Shown one piece after another: positions 52,896 to 60,563 of a DNA stretch of 64,000 nt; within the stretch, counting starts at the first letter, position 1; each line of letters opens with the position of its first letter. Source of the stretch: Streptomyces sp. CNQ-509 (GTDB lineage Bacteria > Actinomycetota > Actinomycetes > Streptomycetales > Streptomycetaceae); contig NZ_CP011492.1 in assembly GCF_001011035.1 (NCBI RefSeq), forward strand, positions 6,379,447 to 6,443,446. The letters are read 5' to 3'. Below the pieces are notes generated by a model. It saw only the letters and a program-made list of their open reading frames with translations, was not told the origin of the DNA and did not search any database. Position numbers and translations under genes: made by a program.

Positions 52896-52969
52896 AGGCT
52901 AGGGACGCGCGAGCGACCCGCCAATGTGCACGATGCTCAATTCCGGGCACCGGATGTGCACGATGCTCA
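52896..52969 (-). promoter_or_regulatory. SARP promoter with two 16-bp direct repeats
   Basis: Minus-strand promoter: -35 TTGGCG (52919-52924), 17-base spacer, -10 TAGCCT (52896-52901). Directly upstream lie two perfect direct repeats reading TGAGCATCGTGCACAT on that strand (52924-52939 and 52954-52969), 30 bp apart, the first touching the -35. This is the position expected for an activator of the SARP type. The remaining ~330 bp to the next ORF show nothing else I can support. Confidence 0.55.
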
Positions 52970-53306
52970 GCCCACCCGGGCCGGTCATGGGGTCCTACCT
53001 TGATCGTGGGTTGGACGGGCCGTCGTAGGGTCCGGAGGCCCGGAGACTCCGGGTATGGCTTTCGTGGGGTTGCCCTCGATGGTTGAGCTCACCTGGCCGC
53101 CCGGAGTTCTCACGGCGACTCGGTTATCCTCGCTCGGGAGAAGTTCGGCGAGCTTCTGGCGGGGAAATCCCCCCGCCGCCCTGGTCACCGGGTTCGAGAC
53201 CGCAGGCCCGCGGGTCTGCGGCTTTGGCCTCGACCGTCGTGCGGACGCAGTCGCCGCCCTGGCCGAAGGCCCTCTGGTCACCGACCGGCCGCCTCCACCC
53301 CGGTCC

Positions 53307-53522
53307 ATGCACCCGGAGAGCGAGGCCCTGATCGAGCAGGAGACCCGGGAGGCGTTCACCGGGGTGGACGGCAAGCGCCCCGCCGCGTGGCAGCTCGCGT
53401 GGGCCCTGCAGGACCAGGTGCGGCTCTTCCAGACGCGCGCCTCCCACTCCGACGACGTCACGGACGTCGCGCTGGCGAACCTGCGCCTGGCCTCCCGGAC
53501 AGGGGCCGCCCTGTCCGCATAG
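53307..53522 (+). CDS. Small hypothetical protein
   Basis: A possible 71-residue helical protein (MHPESEALIEQETREAF, then AWALQDQVRLFQTRASHSD, ending SRTGAALSA). Codon composition is coding-like, but there is no clear ribosome site and it sits among insertion-sequence debris. I do not recognise it; it may be the 3' end of a disrupted gene. Confidence 0.35.
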   Translation: MHPESEALIEQETREAFTGVDGKRPAAWQLAWALQDQVRLFQTRASHSDDVTDVALANLRLASRTGAALSA

Positions 53523-53655
53523 CCCCTCACCGAGCCCGGCACCGAGGCAGAAGTGACCGTCGATCGCGCACCGCGACCAGTCCAGCTCGCCAGGTGCGCC
53601 GAGTTCGTCGAGGACCAGGCGGTGGAGCTTGGCGTGTAAGGCGTGGTCGCCGCGG
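53523..53655 (-). pseudogene. Fragment of an IS5-type transposase
   Basis: On the minus strand one frame reads HAKLHRLVLDELGAPGEL then DWSRCAIDGHF, a stretch characteristic of the N-terminal part of actinobacterial IS5-family transposases (typically LDWSRxAIDxxxVRA). Only about 45 codons survive, with no DDE motifs or visible terminal repeats. It marks an old insertion between the SARP and TetR genes. Confidence 0.6.
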
Positions 53656-53667
53656 CGGCGCCGTCCC

Positions 53668-53889
53668 TCACGTCGAGACGTCGACCTCCACGTCGAACTT
53701 GAGCGTGGCCGGCTGCCCCTGGCCGATGCCCCGGTAGGTCACCTTGCCGGTGGGCGTGTACCCGTGCGCCCATGCCTCGTCGATGACGAGTTGACGCTCC
53801 TTCGGGAACGGCTCGCCGCGCCTGACGCGGGCGTCGAAGCGCCGGGCGCGGTCACGGTCGGCGTCGAGTTCGACGCGCAGCAGCGTCAT
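53668..53889 (-). CDS. Small hypothetical protein overlapping the TetR gene
   Basis: A 73-residue ORF (MTLLRVELDADRDRARRFDA at the start, then GYTPTGKVTYRGIGQGQP and a FDVEVDV ending). Its ATG lies 38 bases inside the 3' end of the TetR gene in another frame, with GGGAG about ten bases upstream, so the two may be cotranslated. It is charged and probably cytoplasmic. Family unknown. Truncation by the adjacent transposase remnant is possible. Confidence 0.5.
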   Translation of the reverse strand: MTLLRVELDADRDRARRFDARVRRGEPFPKERQLVIDEAWAHGYTPTGKVTYRGIGQGQPATLKFDVEVDVST

Positions 53890-54589
53890 GGGTCACCGCT
53901 CCCAGGATCGTGTGGACGCCGGCGGCGAAGAGTTCTTCGTCGGGCCACCGGTCGTCCAGGTGGCCGTGCTCGTGGAGCGTCGGGTACAGGTCGGTGCGGG
54001 CGGCCAGGTGGGCTTGCGCCTCGGCGCGGACGGCTGGGTCCCGCCCCCGCTGCCAGGTCGCTTCCACCAGGGCCGCGCCGATCGCGTAGTTCGCGAGCAG
54101 ATGAGTCGCCAGGGCGAGGGCCCGGCCCGTCAGGCCGCCGCGGACGAGCGCGGACTGGAGGAACTCGGTGCGCGCGAGGACGTTCGGGCCGAGCATCGGC
54201 CTGCCCACGAGGGCAGGTGACCACGGGTGCCGCAGCATCGCCGCGTGCCAGCCCACCACCAGACGTTCGACGTCCAGGGCCCACTCCGGGCCGGGTTCCG
54301 GGATGGGCACCTGCGCGAAGATGTGGTCGAAGGCCAGATCCAGGACGTCCTCCCTGGACGCCACGTGCCAGTACAGCGCGGTGGCGCTCACCTCGAGGCG
54401 CTGGGCCAGGCCGCGCATCGTCAGCCGGTCGGCGCCGCCCTCGTCCAGCAGCGCCACGGCCGCGTCGGCGATGCGCGCCTGCGAGAGCGGAGAGGCCCGG
54501 CCGGGCCTCTCCGGCCCCTTCCGCAGCCAGACGCCCCTGCCGGCCGCGGCGGTGCGGCTGCCCCCGCCCTCGGAACCGTCGGACTCCAC
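53852..54589 (-). CDS. TetR-family regulator
   Basis: A 245-residue repressor. The TetR_N helix-turn-helix is at about 40-85 (IADAAVALLDEGGADRLTMRGLAQRLEVSATALYWHVASREDVL), followed by a TetR_C-type ligand domain (about 105-235). The YWHV recognition helix is typical of the TetR_C/antibiotic-efflux subgroup. GTG start with GGGAGGG upstream. Divergent from the mazG-like gene, with an AT-rich operator between them; no efflux pump is adjacent, and the downstream 73-residue ORF is its only same-strand neighbour. Confidence 0.88.
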   Translation of the reverse strand: MESDGSEGGGSRTAAAGRGVWLRKGPERPGRASPLSQARIADAAVALLDEGGADRLTMRGLAQRLEVSATALYWHVASREDVLDLAFDHIFAQVPIPEPGPEWALDVERLVVGWHAAMLRHPWSPALVGRPMLGPNVLARTEFLQSALVRGGLTGRALALATHLLANYAIGAALVEATWQRGRDPAVRAEAQAHLAARTDLYPTLHEHGHLDDRWPDEELFAAGVHTILGAVTHDAAARRTRRRP

Positions 54590-54613
54590 GCAACCCTCCC
54601 GGCCGTCCGGAAC

Positions 54614-54642
54614 ATTGTAAAGTTTACTGTACGTCGTTAAGT
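54614..54642 (-). promoter_or_regulatory. TetR promoter with overlapping operator
   Basis: On the minus strand TACAAT (54614-54619) is a near-consensus -10. It overlaps the palindrome GTAAAGTTTAC (54617-54627). Further upstream, TTAAGTTAA-type repeats occur at 54637-54645. The arrangement fits autorepression. Confidence 0.5.
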
Positions 54643-54706
54643 TAAGTCGGGCAAGGGAGCGCCGGCGGGCGCCTCCACCGGTGGCCCGGGTGGTAGACAG
54701 GGGCGC

Positions 54707-55054
54707 ATGAGCGACGACGTGCAGGCACTGCAGAAGCGGCTCGTGGCGTTCGCCGCGGCGCGGGACTGGGAGCAGTACCACACCCCCAAGAACCTGGCCG
54801 CGGCGCTGAGCGTGGAGGCCGCGGAGCTGGTGGAGGTCTTCCAGTGGCTGACGCCCGAGGAGTCCGCGCGGATCATGGCGGATCCGGACGCGGCGCACCG
54901 GGTGGCGGACGAGGTCGCGGACGTGCTGTCGTACCTGCTGCAGTTCTGCTCGGTGGTGGGGGTGGACCCGCTGGCGGCGCTGGCGGCGAAGATCGAGCGC
55001 AACGAGGAGCGGTTCCCGGCGCCGCGGGACCCGGAGCCGGGGGAGGGGCGTTGA
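54707..55054 (+). CDS. MazG-like nucleotide pyrophosphohydrolase (RS21-C6 type)
   Basis: A 115-residue all-alpha NTP pyrophosphatase. The metal-binding motif is visible as EAAELVEVFQW (Glu ladder) and ADEVADVLSYLLQFC, the ExxE and ExxD pairs of MazG-type enzymes. It would hydrolyse non-canonical dNTPs such as modified dCTP to the monophosphate. ATG start. Its stop overlaps the TTG start of the homocysteine methyltransferase (TTGA), so the two are coupled although no pathway links them. Confidence 0.85.
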   Translation: MSDDVQALQKRLVAFAAARDWEQYHTPKNLAAALSVEAAELVEVFQWLTPEESARIMADPDAAHRVADEVADVLSYLLQFCSVVGVDPLAALAAKIERNEERFPAPRDPEPGEGR

Positions 55055-55989
55055 GACCCGCGTCGTCGTTCGCGGACGCGGTCGGGCGCGCCGCGTCCTG
55101 CGGTCCGCCGCTGGTGCTGGACGGGGGTCTGTCGAACCAGCTCGAAGCGCAGGGCTGCGATCTTCGCGACGCGCTGTGGTCGGCCCGGGTGCTCGCGGAG
55201 GAGCCGGCGCAGATCGAGGCCGCGCACGCCGCGTACGTACGGGCCGGGGCGGACGTGCTGCTGACGGCGAGCTACCAGGCGACGTTCGAGGGCTTCGCGC
55301 GCCGGGGCGCCGGCCGGGCGGAGGCGGCCGGGCTGCTGGCGGGCAGCGTGGCGCTGGCCCGGCGGGTGGCGGACGAGGCGCCCCGGCCGGTGTGGGTGGC
55401 GGCGTCGGCGGGCCCGTACGGGGCGATGCTGGCGGACGGTTCGGAGTACCACGGCCGGTACGGGGACGGGATGGGCGTCGCGGAGCTGGAGCGCTTCCAC
55501 CGGCCCCGGCTGGAGGTGCTGGCGGCGGCGGAGCCGGACGTGCTGGCGCTGGAGACGGTCCCGGGCGTGACGGAGGCGACGGCGCTGCTGCGCGCGGCGG
55601 CGGGTCTGGGCGTACCGGTGTGGCTGACGTACACGGTCGCGGGCGGGGCGACCCGGGCGGGCGAGCCGCTGGCAGACGCCTTCGCGCTCGCGGCGGACGA
55701 CGAGGCGGTGGCGGCGGTGGGGGTCAACTGCTGCGCGCCGGAGGACGTCGCGTACGCGGTGGAGACGGCGGCGCGCGTCACGGGCAGACCGGTGCTGGCG
55801 TACCCCAACAGCGGCGAGACCTGGAACGCGGAGACGCATGCCTGGCGCGGCCCCGGCTCGTTCGACGCCCAGGCCGCGGCCGGCTGGCGGCGCGCGGGGG
55901 CCGCCGCCGTGGGCGGCTGCTGCCGCGTCGGCCCGCAGGCGATCGCCGCCCTGGCGGCGGAACTCCACGGGAGCGGCACGCCCGGGTGA
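55051..55989 (+). CDS. mmuM: Homocysteine S-methyltransferase
   Basis: A 312-residue zinc enzyme that would transfer a methyl group from S-methylmethionine or similar donor to homocysteine, giving methionine. Zinc ligands are seen in VGVNCCAPEDV (about 230) and GGCCRVGP (about 295); the N-terminal DGGLSNQLEAQG and the ASYQATFEGF motif are family hallmarks. TTG start overlapping the upstream stop, with GGGAGGGGCG before it. Its stop codon is the first element of the 19-bp repeat array that follows. Confidence 0.9.
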   Translation: MRPASSFADAVGRAASCGPPLVLDGGLSNQLEAQGCDLRDALWSARVLAEEPAQIEAAHAAYVRAGADVLLTASYQATFEGFARRGAGRAEAAGLLAGSVALARRVADEAPRPVWVAASAGPYGAMLADGSEYHGRYGDGMGVAELERFHRPRLEVLAAAEPDVLALETVPGVTEATALLRAAAGLGVPVWLTYTVAGGATRAGEPLADAFALAADDEAVAAVGVNCCAPEDVAYAVETAARVTGRPVLAYPNSGETWNAETHAWRGPGSFDAQAAAGWRRAGAAAVGGCCRVGPQAIAALAAELHGSGTPG

Positions 55990-56197
55990 GCACTGCTCCC
56001 GTGGGTGAGCACCGCTCCGCGCGGTGAGCGGCCGACGCCTCGGTGACCACCGCTCCCGACCGCGAGCACCGCTCTGCGCCGAGAACACCGACCGCCGCCG
56101 GAGAGCGCCGCTCTCGCGTGCGGCCGCCGCTCTCCTGCGAGACCACCGCTCCCGGCCGCGAGCGCCGACCCGTACCAAGAGCACCGCTCTCGCGCCC
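55988..56197. repeat. Eleven-unit 19-bp palindromic repeat array before the hen1-pnkp operon
   Basis: Units begin at 55988, 56007, 56026, 56045, 56064, 56083, 56103, 56122, 56141, 56160 and 56179: spacing 19 bp throughout except one step of 20. Each begins with a version of GAGCACCGCTC, a GAGC-N3-GCTC palindrome; units 1, 2, 5, 7 and 11 keep both arms and units 4 and 9 differ by one base (GACC). The other eight bases vary, so the site core appears selected. The first unit overlaps the mmuM stop. Confidence 0.85.
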
Positions 56198-56256
56198 CCC
56201 GCCCCCGCCCGAAACCCGATGGCCCGCGCCCCGCCCCGCACGAAATACTCGCTCAC

Positions 56257-57783
56257 GTGTTCTTCACCATCACCGCGACCGGCACCGACGCCGCGCCCGC
56301 CACCGACCTCGGCTTCCTCCTGCACAAGCACCCCGGCAAGGCGCAGGAGTTCGCCACTGCACGCGGCACGGCCCACGTCTTCTACCCCGAGGCGACTCCC
56401 GCCCGCTGCACCGCCGCGCTGCTCCTCGAAGTGGACCCCGTCGGCCTCGTGCGCGCCGCGAAGGGCAAGGACAGGGGCGGCAAGGGCAAGAGCCCCGACT
56501 CCGCCCTCGCGCAGTACGTCAACGACCGGCCGTACGCGGCGTCCTCCCTCCTCGCCGTCGCGCTCGGCCGCGTCTTCCGCACCGCCATGACCGGCACCAG
56601 CCGCACCCACCCCGAGCGCGCCGCCCAGCCCCTCCCGCTGCGCATCGAGGTCCCCGCCGTCCCCGCCCGCGGCGGCCCCGAACTGGTCGCCCGGCTCTTC
56701 GCGCCCATGGGCTGGCGGGTCACCGCCGACGCCGTGCCGCTGGACCCCGCGTTCCCCGAGTGGGGCGACTCGCGGTACGTGTCCCTCGTCCTCGACGGCG
56801 AGGTGCGGCTCGCCGACGCGCTGCGCCACCTGTACGTCCTGCTGCCGGTGCTCGACGACGCCAAGCACTACGGCGTCGCCCCCGACGAGGTCGACAAGCT
56901 GCTGCGCGCCGGGGAGGGCTGGCTGGAGGACCACCCCGAGCAGCGCCTCATCACCGGCCGGTACCTCTCCCGCCGCTGGTCGCTGGCGCGCGAGGCGCTG
57001 GAGCGGCTGGAGCTGGCCCGCCTCGCCGAGTCCGACGACGCCGAGCCCGAGGAGCTGGACAACGCCGTGGACGAGGCGACCGACACCGAGGAGAAGCCGG
57101 TGCCGCTCGCGGTGCAGCGCCGCGCCGCCATCGCCGAGGCGCTGCGCGCCGCGGGCGCGGCCCGGGTGCTCGACCTCGGCTGCGGCCAGGGCCAGTTGGT
57201 CAAGGAGCTGCTGAACGACCCGCGGTTCACCGAGATCGTCGGCGTCGACGTGTCCGTACGCGCCCTCGCCGCCGCCGCCCGCCGGCTGCGGCTGGAGCGC
57301 ATGGGCGAGCGGCAGGCCGCGCGCGTGTCGCTGCTGCAGAGCGCGCTCACGTACACCGACCGCAGGCTCGCGGGCTATGACGCCGCCGTGCTGAGCGAGG
57401 TCGTGGAGCACGTCGACCCGCCGCGGCTGCCCGCCCTGGAGTACGCCGTGTTCGGCTCCGCCCGGCCCGCGACGGTGGTCGTGACGACGCCCAACTCCGA
57501 GTACAACGTGCGCTGGGAGTCGCTGCCCGCCGGCCACGTCCGGCACGCGGACCACCGCTTCGAGTGGACCCGGGCGGAGTTCCGCGCCTGGGCGGAACCG
57601 GTCGCGGCCAGGTTCGGCTACGCGGTGGCGTACGAGGGCGTGGGCCAGGACGACCCGGAGGTCGGCCACCCGACCCAGCTCGCGGTCTTCACCAGGACCG
57701 CCGCCCGCAGCGGCACCGAACCGGCCACCGGCACCACCACCGGGACGACCGGCCCCGACCACACCCCGAAGGAGGCGTCATGA
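56257..57783 (+). CDS. hen1: Bacterial Hen1: 3'-terminal RNA ribose 2'-O-methyltransferase
   Basis: A 508-residue RNA-repair enzyme. The N-terminal half (about 1-245) is the Hen1-N domain that works with Pnkp in ligation. The C-terminal SAM methyltransferase (about 285-480) has SAM motif ARVLDLGCGQGQL and the metal-site motif SEVVEHVDPPRL (Glu-Glu-His, with a further His downstream), used for 2'-O-methylation of the repaired 3' end so it resists re-cleavage. GTG start; AATACT (56244-56249) eight bases before it could be a -10, making the message leaderless. Its stop overlaps the pnkp ATG. Confidence 0.93.
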   Translation: MFFTITATGTDAAPATDLGFLLHKHPGKAQEFATARGTAHVFYPEATPARCTAALLLEVDPVGLVRAAKGKDRGGKGKSPDSALAQYVNDRPYAASSLLAVALGRVFRTAMTGTSRTHPERAAQPLPLRIEVPAVPARGGPELVARLFAPMGWRVTADAVPLDPAFPEWGDSRYVSLVLDGEVRLADALRHLYVLLPVLDDAKHYGVAPDEVDKLLRAGEGWLEDHPEQRLITGRYLSRRWSLAREALERLELARLAESDDAEPEELDNAVDEATDTEEKPVPLAVQRRAAIAEALRAAGAARVLDLGCGQGQLVKELLNDPRFTEIVGVDVSVRALAAAARRLRLERMGERQAARVSLLQSALTYTDRRLAGYDAAVLSEVVEHVDPPRLPALEYAVFGSARPATVVVTTPNSEYNVRWESLPAGHVRHADHRFEWTRAEFRAWAEPVAARFGYAVAYEGVGQDDPEVGHPTQLAVFTRTAARSGTEPATGTTTGTTGPDHTPKEAS

Positions 57784-60446
57784 GCGACACCACCCCGGCA
57801 CCCGGCACCGCCGCCCGCCGCCTCGGCGTCCCCGACCTCTGTCTCGTCGTCCTCATCGGCACCACGGGCTCCGGCAAGTCCACCTTCGCCCGCCGGCACT
57901 TCAAGCCGACCGAGGTCCTCTCCTCCGACTTCTGCCGCGGCCTCGTCGCCGACGACGAGAACGACCAGTCCGCCTCCGGCGACGCCTTCGACGTCCTCCA
58001 CTACATCGCCGGCAAGCGCCTCGCCGCGGGCCGGCTCACCGTCGTCGACGCCACCAGCGTCCAGCCCGAGGCCCGCCGTCAGCTCGTCCGGCTCGCCCGC
58101 GAGCACGACGTGCTGCCCGTCGCGATCGTCCTCGACGTCCCCGAGAGCGTCTGCCGCGAGCGCAACGCCGCCCGCCCCGACCGCGCCGGCATGGGCGCCC
58201 ACGTCATCCCGCGGCAGCGCCGCGAGCTGCGCCGCGGTCTGCGCGGGCTGCAGCGCGAGGGCTTCCGCACCGTGCACCACCTGCGCGGCACGGACGAGAT
58301 CGACGCCGCCCAGGTCGTGCTGGAGCGCCGCTACAACGATCTGGCCCACCTCACGGGACCGTTCGACCTCATCGGCGACGTGCACGGCTGCGCCCGCGAG
58401 CTGGAGACGCTGCTGACGAGTCTCGGGTACGAGGACGGGGTGCACCCCGCGGGCCGTACGGCGGTCTTCGTCGGCGACCTCGTCGACCGCGGCCCGGACA
58501 GCCCCGGTGTGCTGCGCCGCGTCATGGGCATGGTCGCCGCGGGCAGCGCGCTGTGCGTGCCCGGCAACCACGAGAACAAGCTGGGCCGCCTCCTGCACGG
58601 CCGCAACGTCAAGCTGACGCACGGCCTCGCCGAGACCGTCGAGCAGCTGGAGCGGGCGGAGGAGGCGGAGCCCGGGTTCCGCGAGCGGGTGCGGACGTTC
58701 GTCGACGGGCTCGTCAGCCACTACGTCCTCGACGGCGGCCGGCTCGTCGTCAGCCACGCCGGCCTGCCGGAGAAGTACCACGGCCGCACCTCCGGCCGGG
58801 TGCGCTCCTTCGCGCTGTACGGGGACACGACGGGCGAGACCGACGAGTACGGGCTGCCGGTGCGCTACCCGTGGGCCGAGGAGTACCGCGGGCGTGCCGC
58901 CGTCGTCTACGGCCACACCCCGACGCCGGAGGCGTCGTGGATCAACAACACCCTCTGCCTGGACACCGGCTGCGTCTTCGGCGGCAAGCTGACCGCGCTG
59001 CGCTGGCCGGAGCGCGAGCTGGTCGACGTCCCGGCCGAGCGCGTCTGGTACGAGCCGGTCAAGCCCCTCGCGGCCGGCGCCGCCGGTACGGACTCCGCAC
59101 CGGCGGGTACGGCGGGCGACCGCCCGCTGGACCTCGCCGACGTGCAGGGCCGCCGCGTCGTCGAGACCGGCCAGCACGGCCGCGTCGCCGTACGGGAGGA
59201 GAACGCGGCGGCGGCTCTGGAGGTCATGAGCCGCTTCGCGGTCGACCCGCGGCTGCTGCTCTACCTGCCGCCGACGATGGCGCCGACCGCCACCTCCGCC
59301 GAGGAGGGGCATCTGGAGCACCCGGCGGAGGCGTTCGCGGCGTACCGCGCGGACGGCGTGGCGCGGGTGGTGTGCGAGGAGAAGCACATGGGATCGCGCG
59401 CCGTGGCGCTGGTGTGCCGGGACGCGGGCGTCGCGGAGAAGCGCTTCGGCCTGCCGCCGGGCGCGGGCGTGACGGGCGCGCTGCACACGCGCACGGGCCG
59501 CCCGTTCTTCCCGGACGCCGAGCGCACCGAGCAGGTGGTCGCCCGCGTCCGCGACGCGGCGACGGCGGCCGGGCTGTGGGAGGAGCTGGGGACGGACTGG
59601 CTGCTGCTCGACGCCGAGCTGCTGCCGTGGTCGCTGAAGGCGGGCGGGCTGCTGCGGCAGCAGTACGCCGCGGTGGGCGCGGCCTCGCGGGCGGTGTTCC
59701 CGGGTGCGCTGGCGGCGCTGGAGGCGACGCGCACGCGCCTGGCGGCCGCCGCGCCCGCGGTACCGCCGGCCGCGGGCACCGACCCCGCAACCGCCTCGGA
59801 CTCCGGCCCTGTCACCGCGCTCGCCGCCCTCCTCGACCGCCAGCGCGAGCGGGCCGCCGACGCCGAGTCGTTCTCGGCCGCGTACCGCCGCTACTGCTGG
59901 CCGGTCGACGGGCTCGACGGCGTGCGCCTGGCCCCGTTCCAGCTCCTCGCCACCGAGGGCCGGAGCCTGGCGGGCGAGCCGCACGACGTGCAGCTCGCCC
60001 TCCTCGACCGGCTGGTGGCGCAGGACGACACCGGCCTGCTCCAGCGCACCGGTCGGCTGTACGTCGACACCGGCGACGACGCGTCGGTGGCCGCGGGCGT
60101 GGCCTGGTGGCAGGAGATGACGGCGGCCGGCGGCGAGGGCATGGTCGTCAAGCCGCTCCAGGCGCTCGTACGGAGCGGGGAGGGCCGGCTCGTCCAGCCC
60201 GGCGTCAAGTGCCGCGGCCGGGAGTACCTGCGGATCATCTACGGCCCGGAGTACACCCGGCCGGAGAACCTGACCCGGCTGCGCAGCCGCTACCTGGGGC
60301 ACAAGCGCTCCCTGGCGCTGCGCGAGTACGCGCTCGGCCTCGAAGCGCTGGACCGGCTGGCGGCGGGGGAGCCGCTGTGGCGGGTGCACGAGGCGGTGTT
60401 CGCGGTGCTGGCACTGGAGTCGGAGCCGGTGGACCCGCGGCTGTGA
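57780..60446 (+). CDS. pnkp: Pnkp: polynucleotide kinase-phosphatase-ligase of the RNA repair system
   Basis: An 888-residue trifunctional enzyme. 5'-kinase (about 20-180): Walker A IGTTGSGKST. Phosphatase (about 190-450): DLIGDVHGC, GDLVDRGPDSP, PGNHENK and SHAG, a binuclear metallophosphoesterase. Ligase/adenylyltransferase (about 480-880): lysine motif EKHMGSRA (K about 535) and VVKPL. It heals and seals RNA breaks left by ribotoxins, together with Hen1. ATG overlaps the hen1 stop (ATGA) and GAAGGAGG is the ribosome site. A strong hairpin ends the operon. Confidence 0.95.
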   Translation: MSDTTPAPGTAARRLGVPDLCLVVLIGTTGSGKSTFARRHFKPTEVLSSDFCRGLVADDENDQSASGDAFDVLHYIAGKRLAAGRLTVVDATSVQPEARRQLVRLAREHDVLPVAIVLDVPESVCRERNAARPDRAGMGAHVIPRQRRELRRGLRGLQREGFRTVHHLRGTDEIDAAQVVLERRYNDLAHLTGPFDLIGDVHGCARELETLLTSLGYEDGVHPAGRTAVFVGDLVDRGPDSPGVLRRVMGMVAAGSALCVPGNHENKLGRLLHGRNVKLTHGLAETVEQLERAEEAEPGFRERVRTFVDGLVSHYVLDGGRLVVSHAGLPEKYHGRTSGRVRSFALYGDTTGETDEYGLPVRYPWAEEYRGRAAVVYGHTPTPEASWINNTLCLDTGCVFGGKLTALRWPERELVDVPAERVWYEPVKPLAAGAAGTDSAPAGTAGDRPLDLADVQGRRVVETGQHGRVAVREENAAAALEVMSRFAVDPRLLLYLPPTMAPTATSAEEGHLEHPAEAFAAYRADGVARVVCEEKHMGSRAVALVCRDAGVAEKRFGLPPGAGVTGALHTRTGRPFFPDAERTEQVVARVRDAATAAGLWEELGTDWLLLDAELLPWSLKAGGLLRQQYAAVGAASRAVFPGALAALEATRTRLAAAAPAVPPAAGTDPATASDSGPVTALAALLDRQRERAADAESFSAAYRRYCWPVDGLDGVRLAPFQLLATEGRSLAGEPHDVQLALLDRLVAQDDTGLLQRTGRLYVDTGDDASVAAGVAWWQEMTAAGGEGMVVKPLQALVRSGEGRLVQPGVKCRGREYLRIIYGPEYTRPENLTRLRSRYLGHKRSLALREYALGLEALDRLAAGEPLWRVHEAVFAVLALESEPVDPRL

Positions 60447-60450
60447 GACG

Positions 60451-60483
60451 GGCGGGCCCGCGCACCACCACCGCGGGCCCGCC
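60451..60483 (+). terminator. Hairpin terminator after pnkp
   Basis: Perfect 12-bp stem GGCGGGCCCGCG (60451-60462) and CGCGGGCCCGCC (60472-60483), five bases after the stop. Confidence 0.7.
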
Positions 60484-60563
60484 GCACCCCCGCCCTCCCG
60501 CGCCGTTTCCGTCACTGATCCCGAACCGCTGCCCCGCGCCGCCCCGCGTGGCAGTCTGATCCC

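Noticed and set aside
53307-53655. Intact IS5 element
   Set aside because: Only about 45 codons of transposase-like sequence remain and I found no terminal inverted repeats.
55988-56197. CRISPR array
   Set aside because: Units are contiguous 19-mers with a degenerate palindromic core and no unique spacers of constant length; no cas genes.
54637-57762. Very long open frame (over 1,000 codons) on the minus strand across mazG-like, mmuM, the repeat array and hen1
   Set aside because: It is opposite three well-supported genes, has biased composition and no motifs. High GC removes stop codons from the opposite strand. Similar frames opposite 2.7-3.9, 27.5-30.0 and 57.6-60.5 kb were rejected for the same reason.
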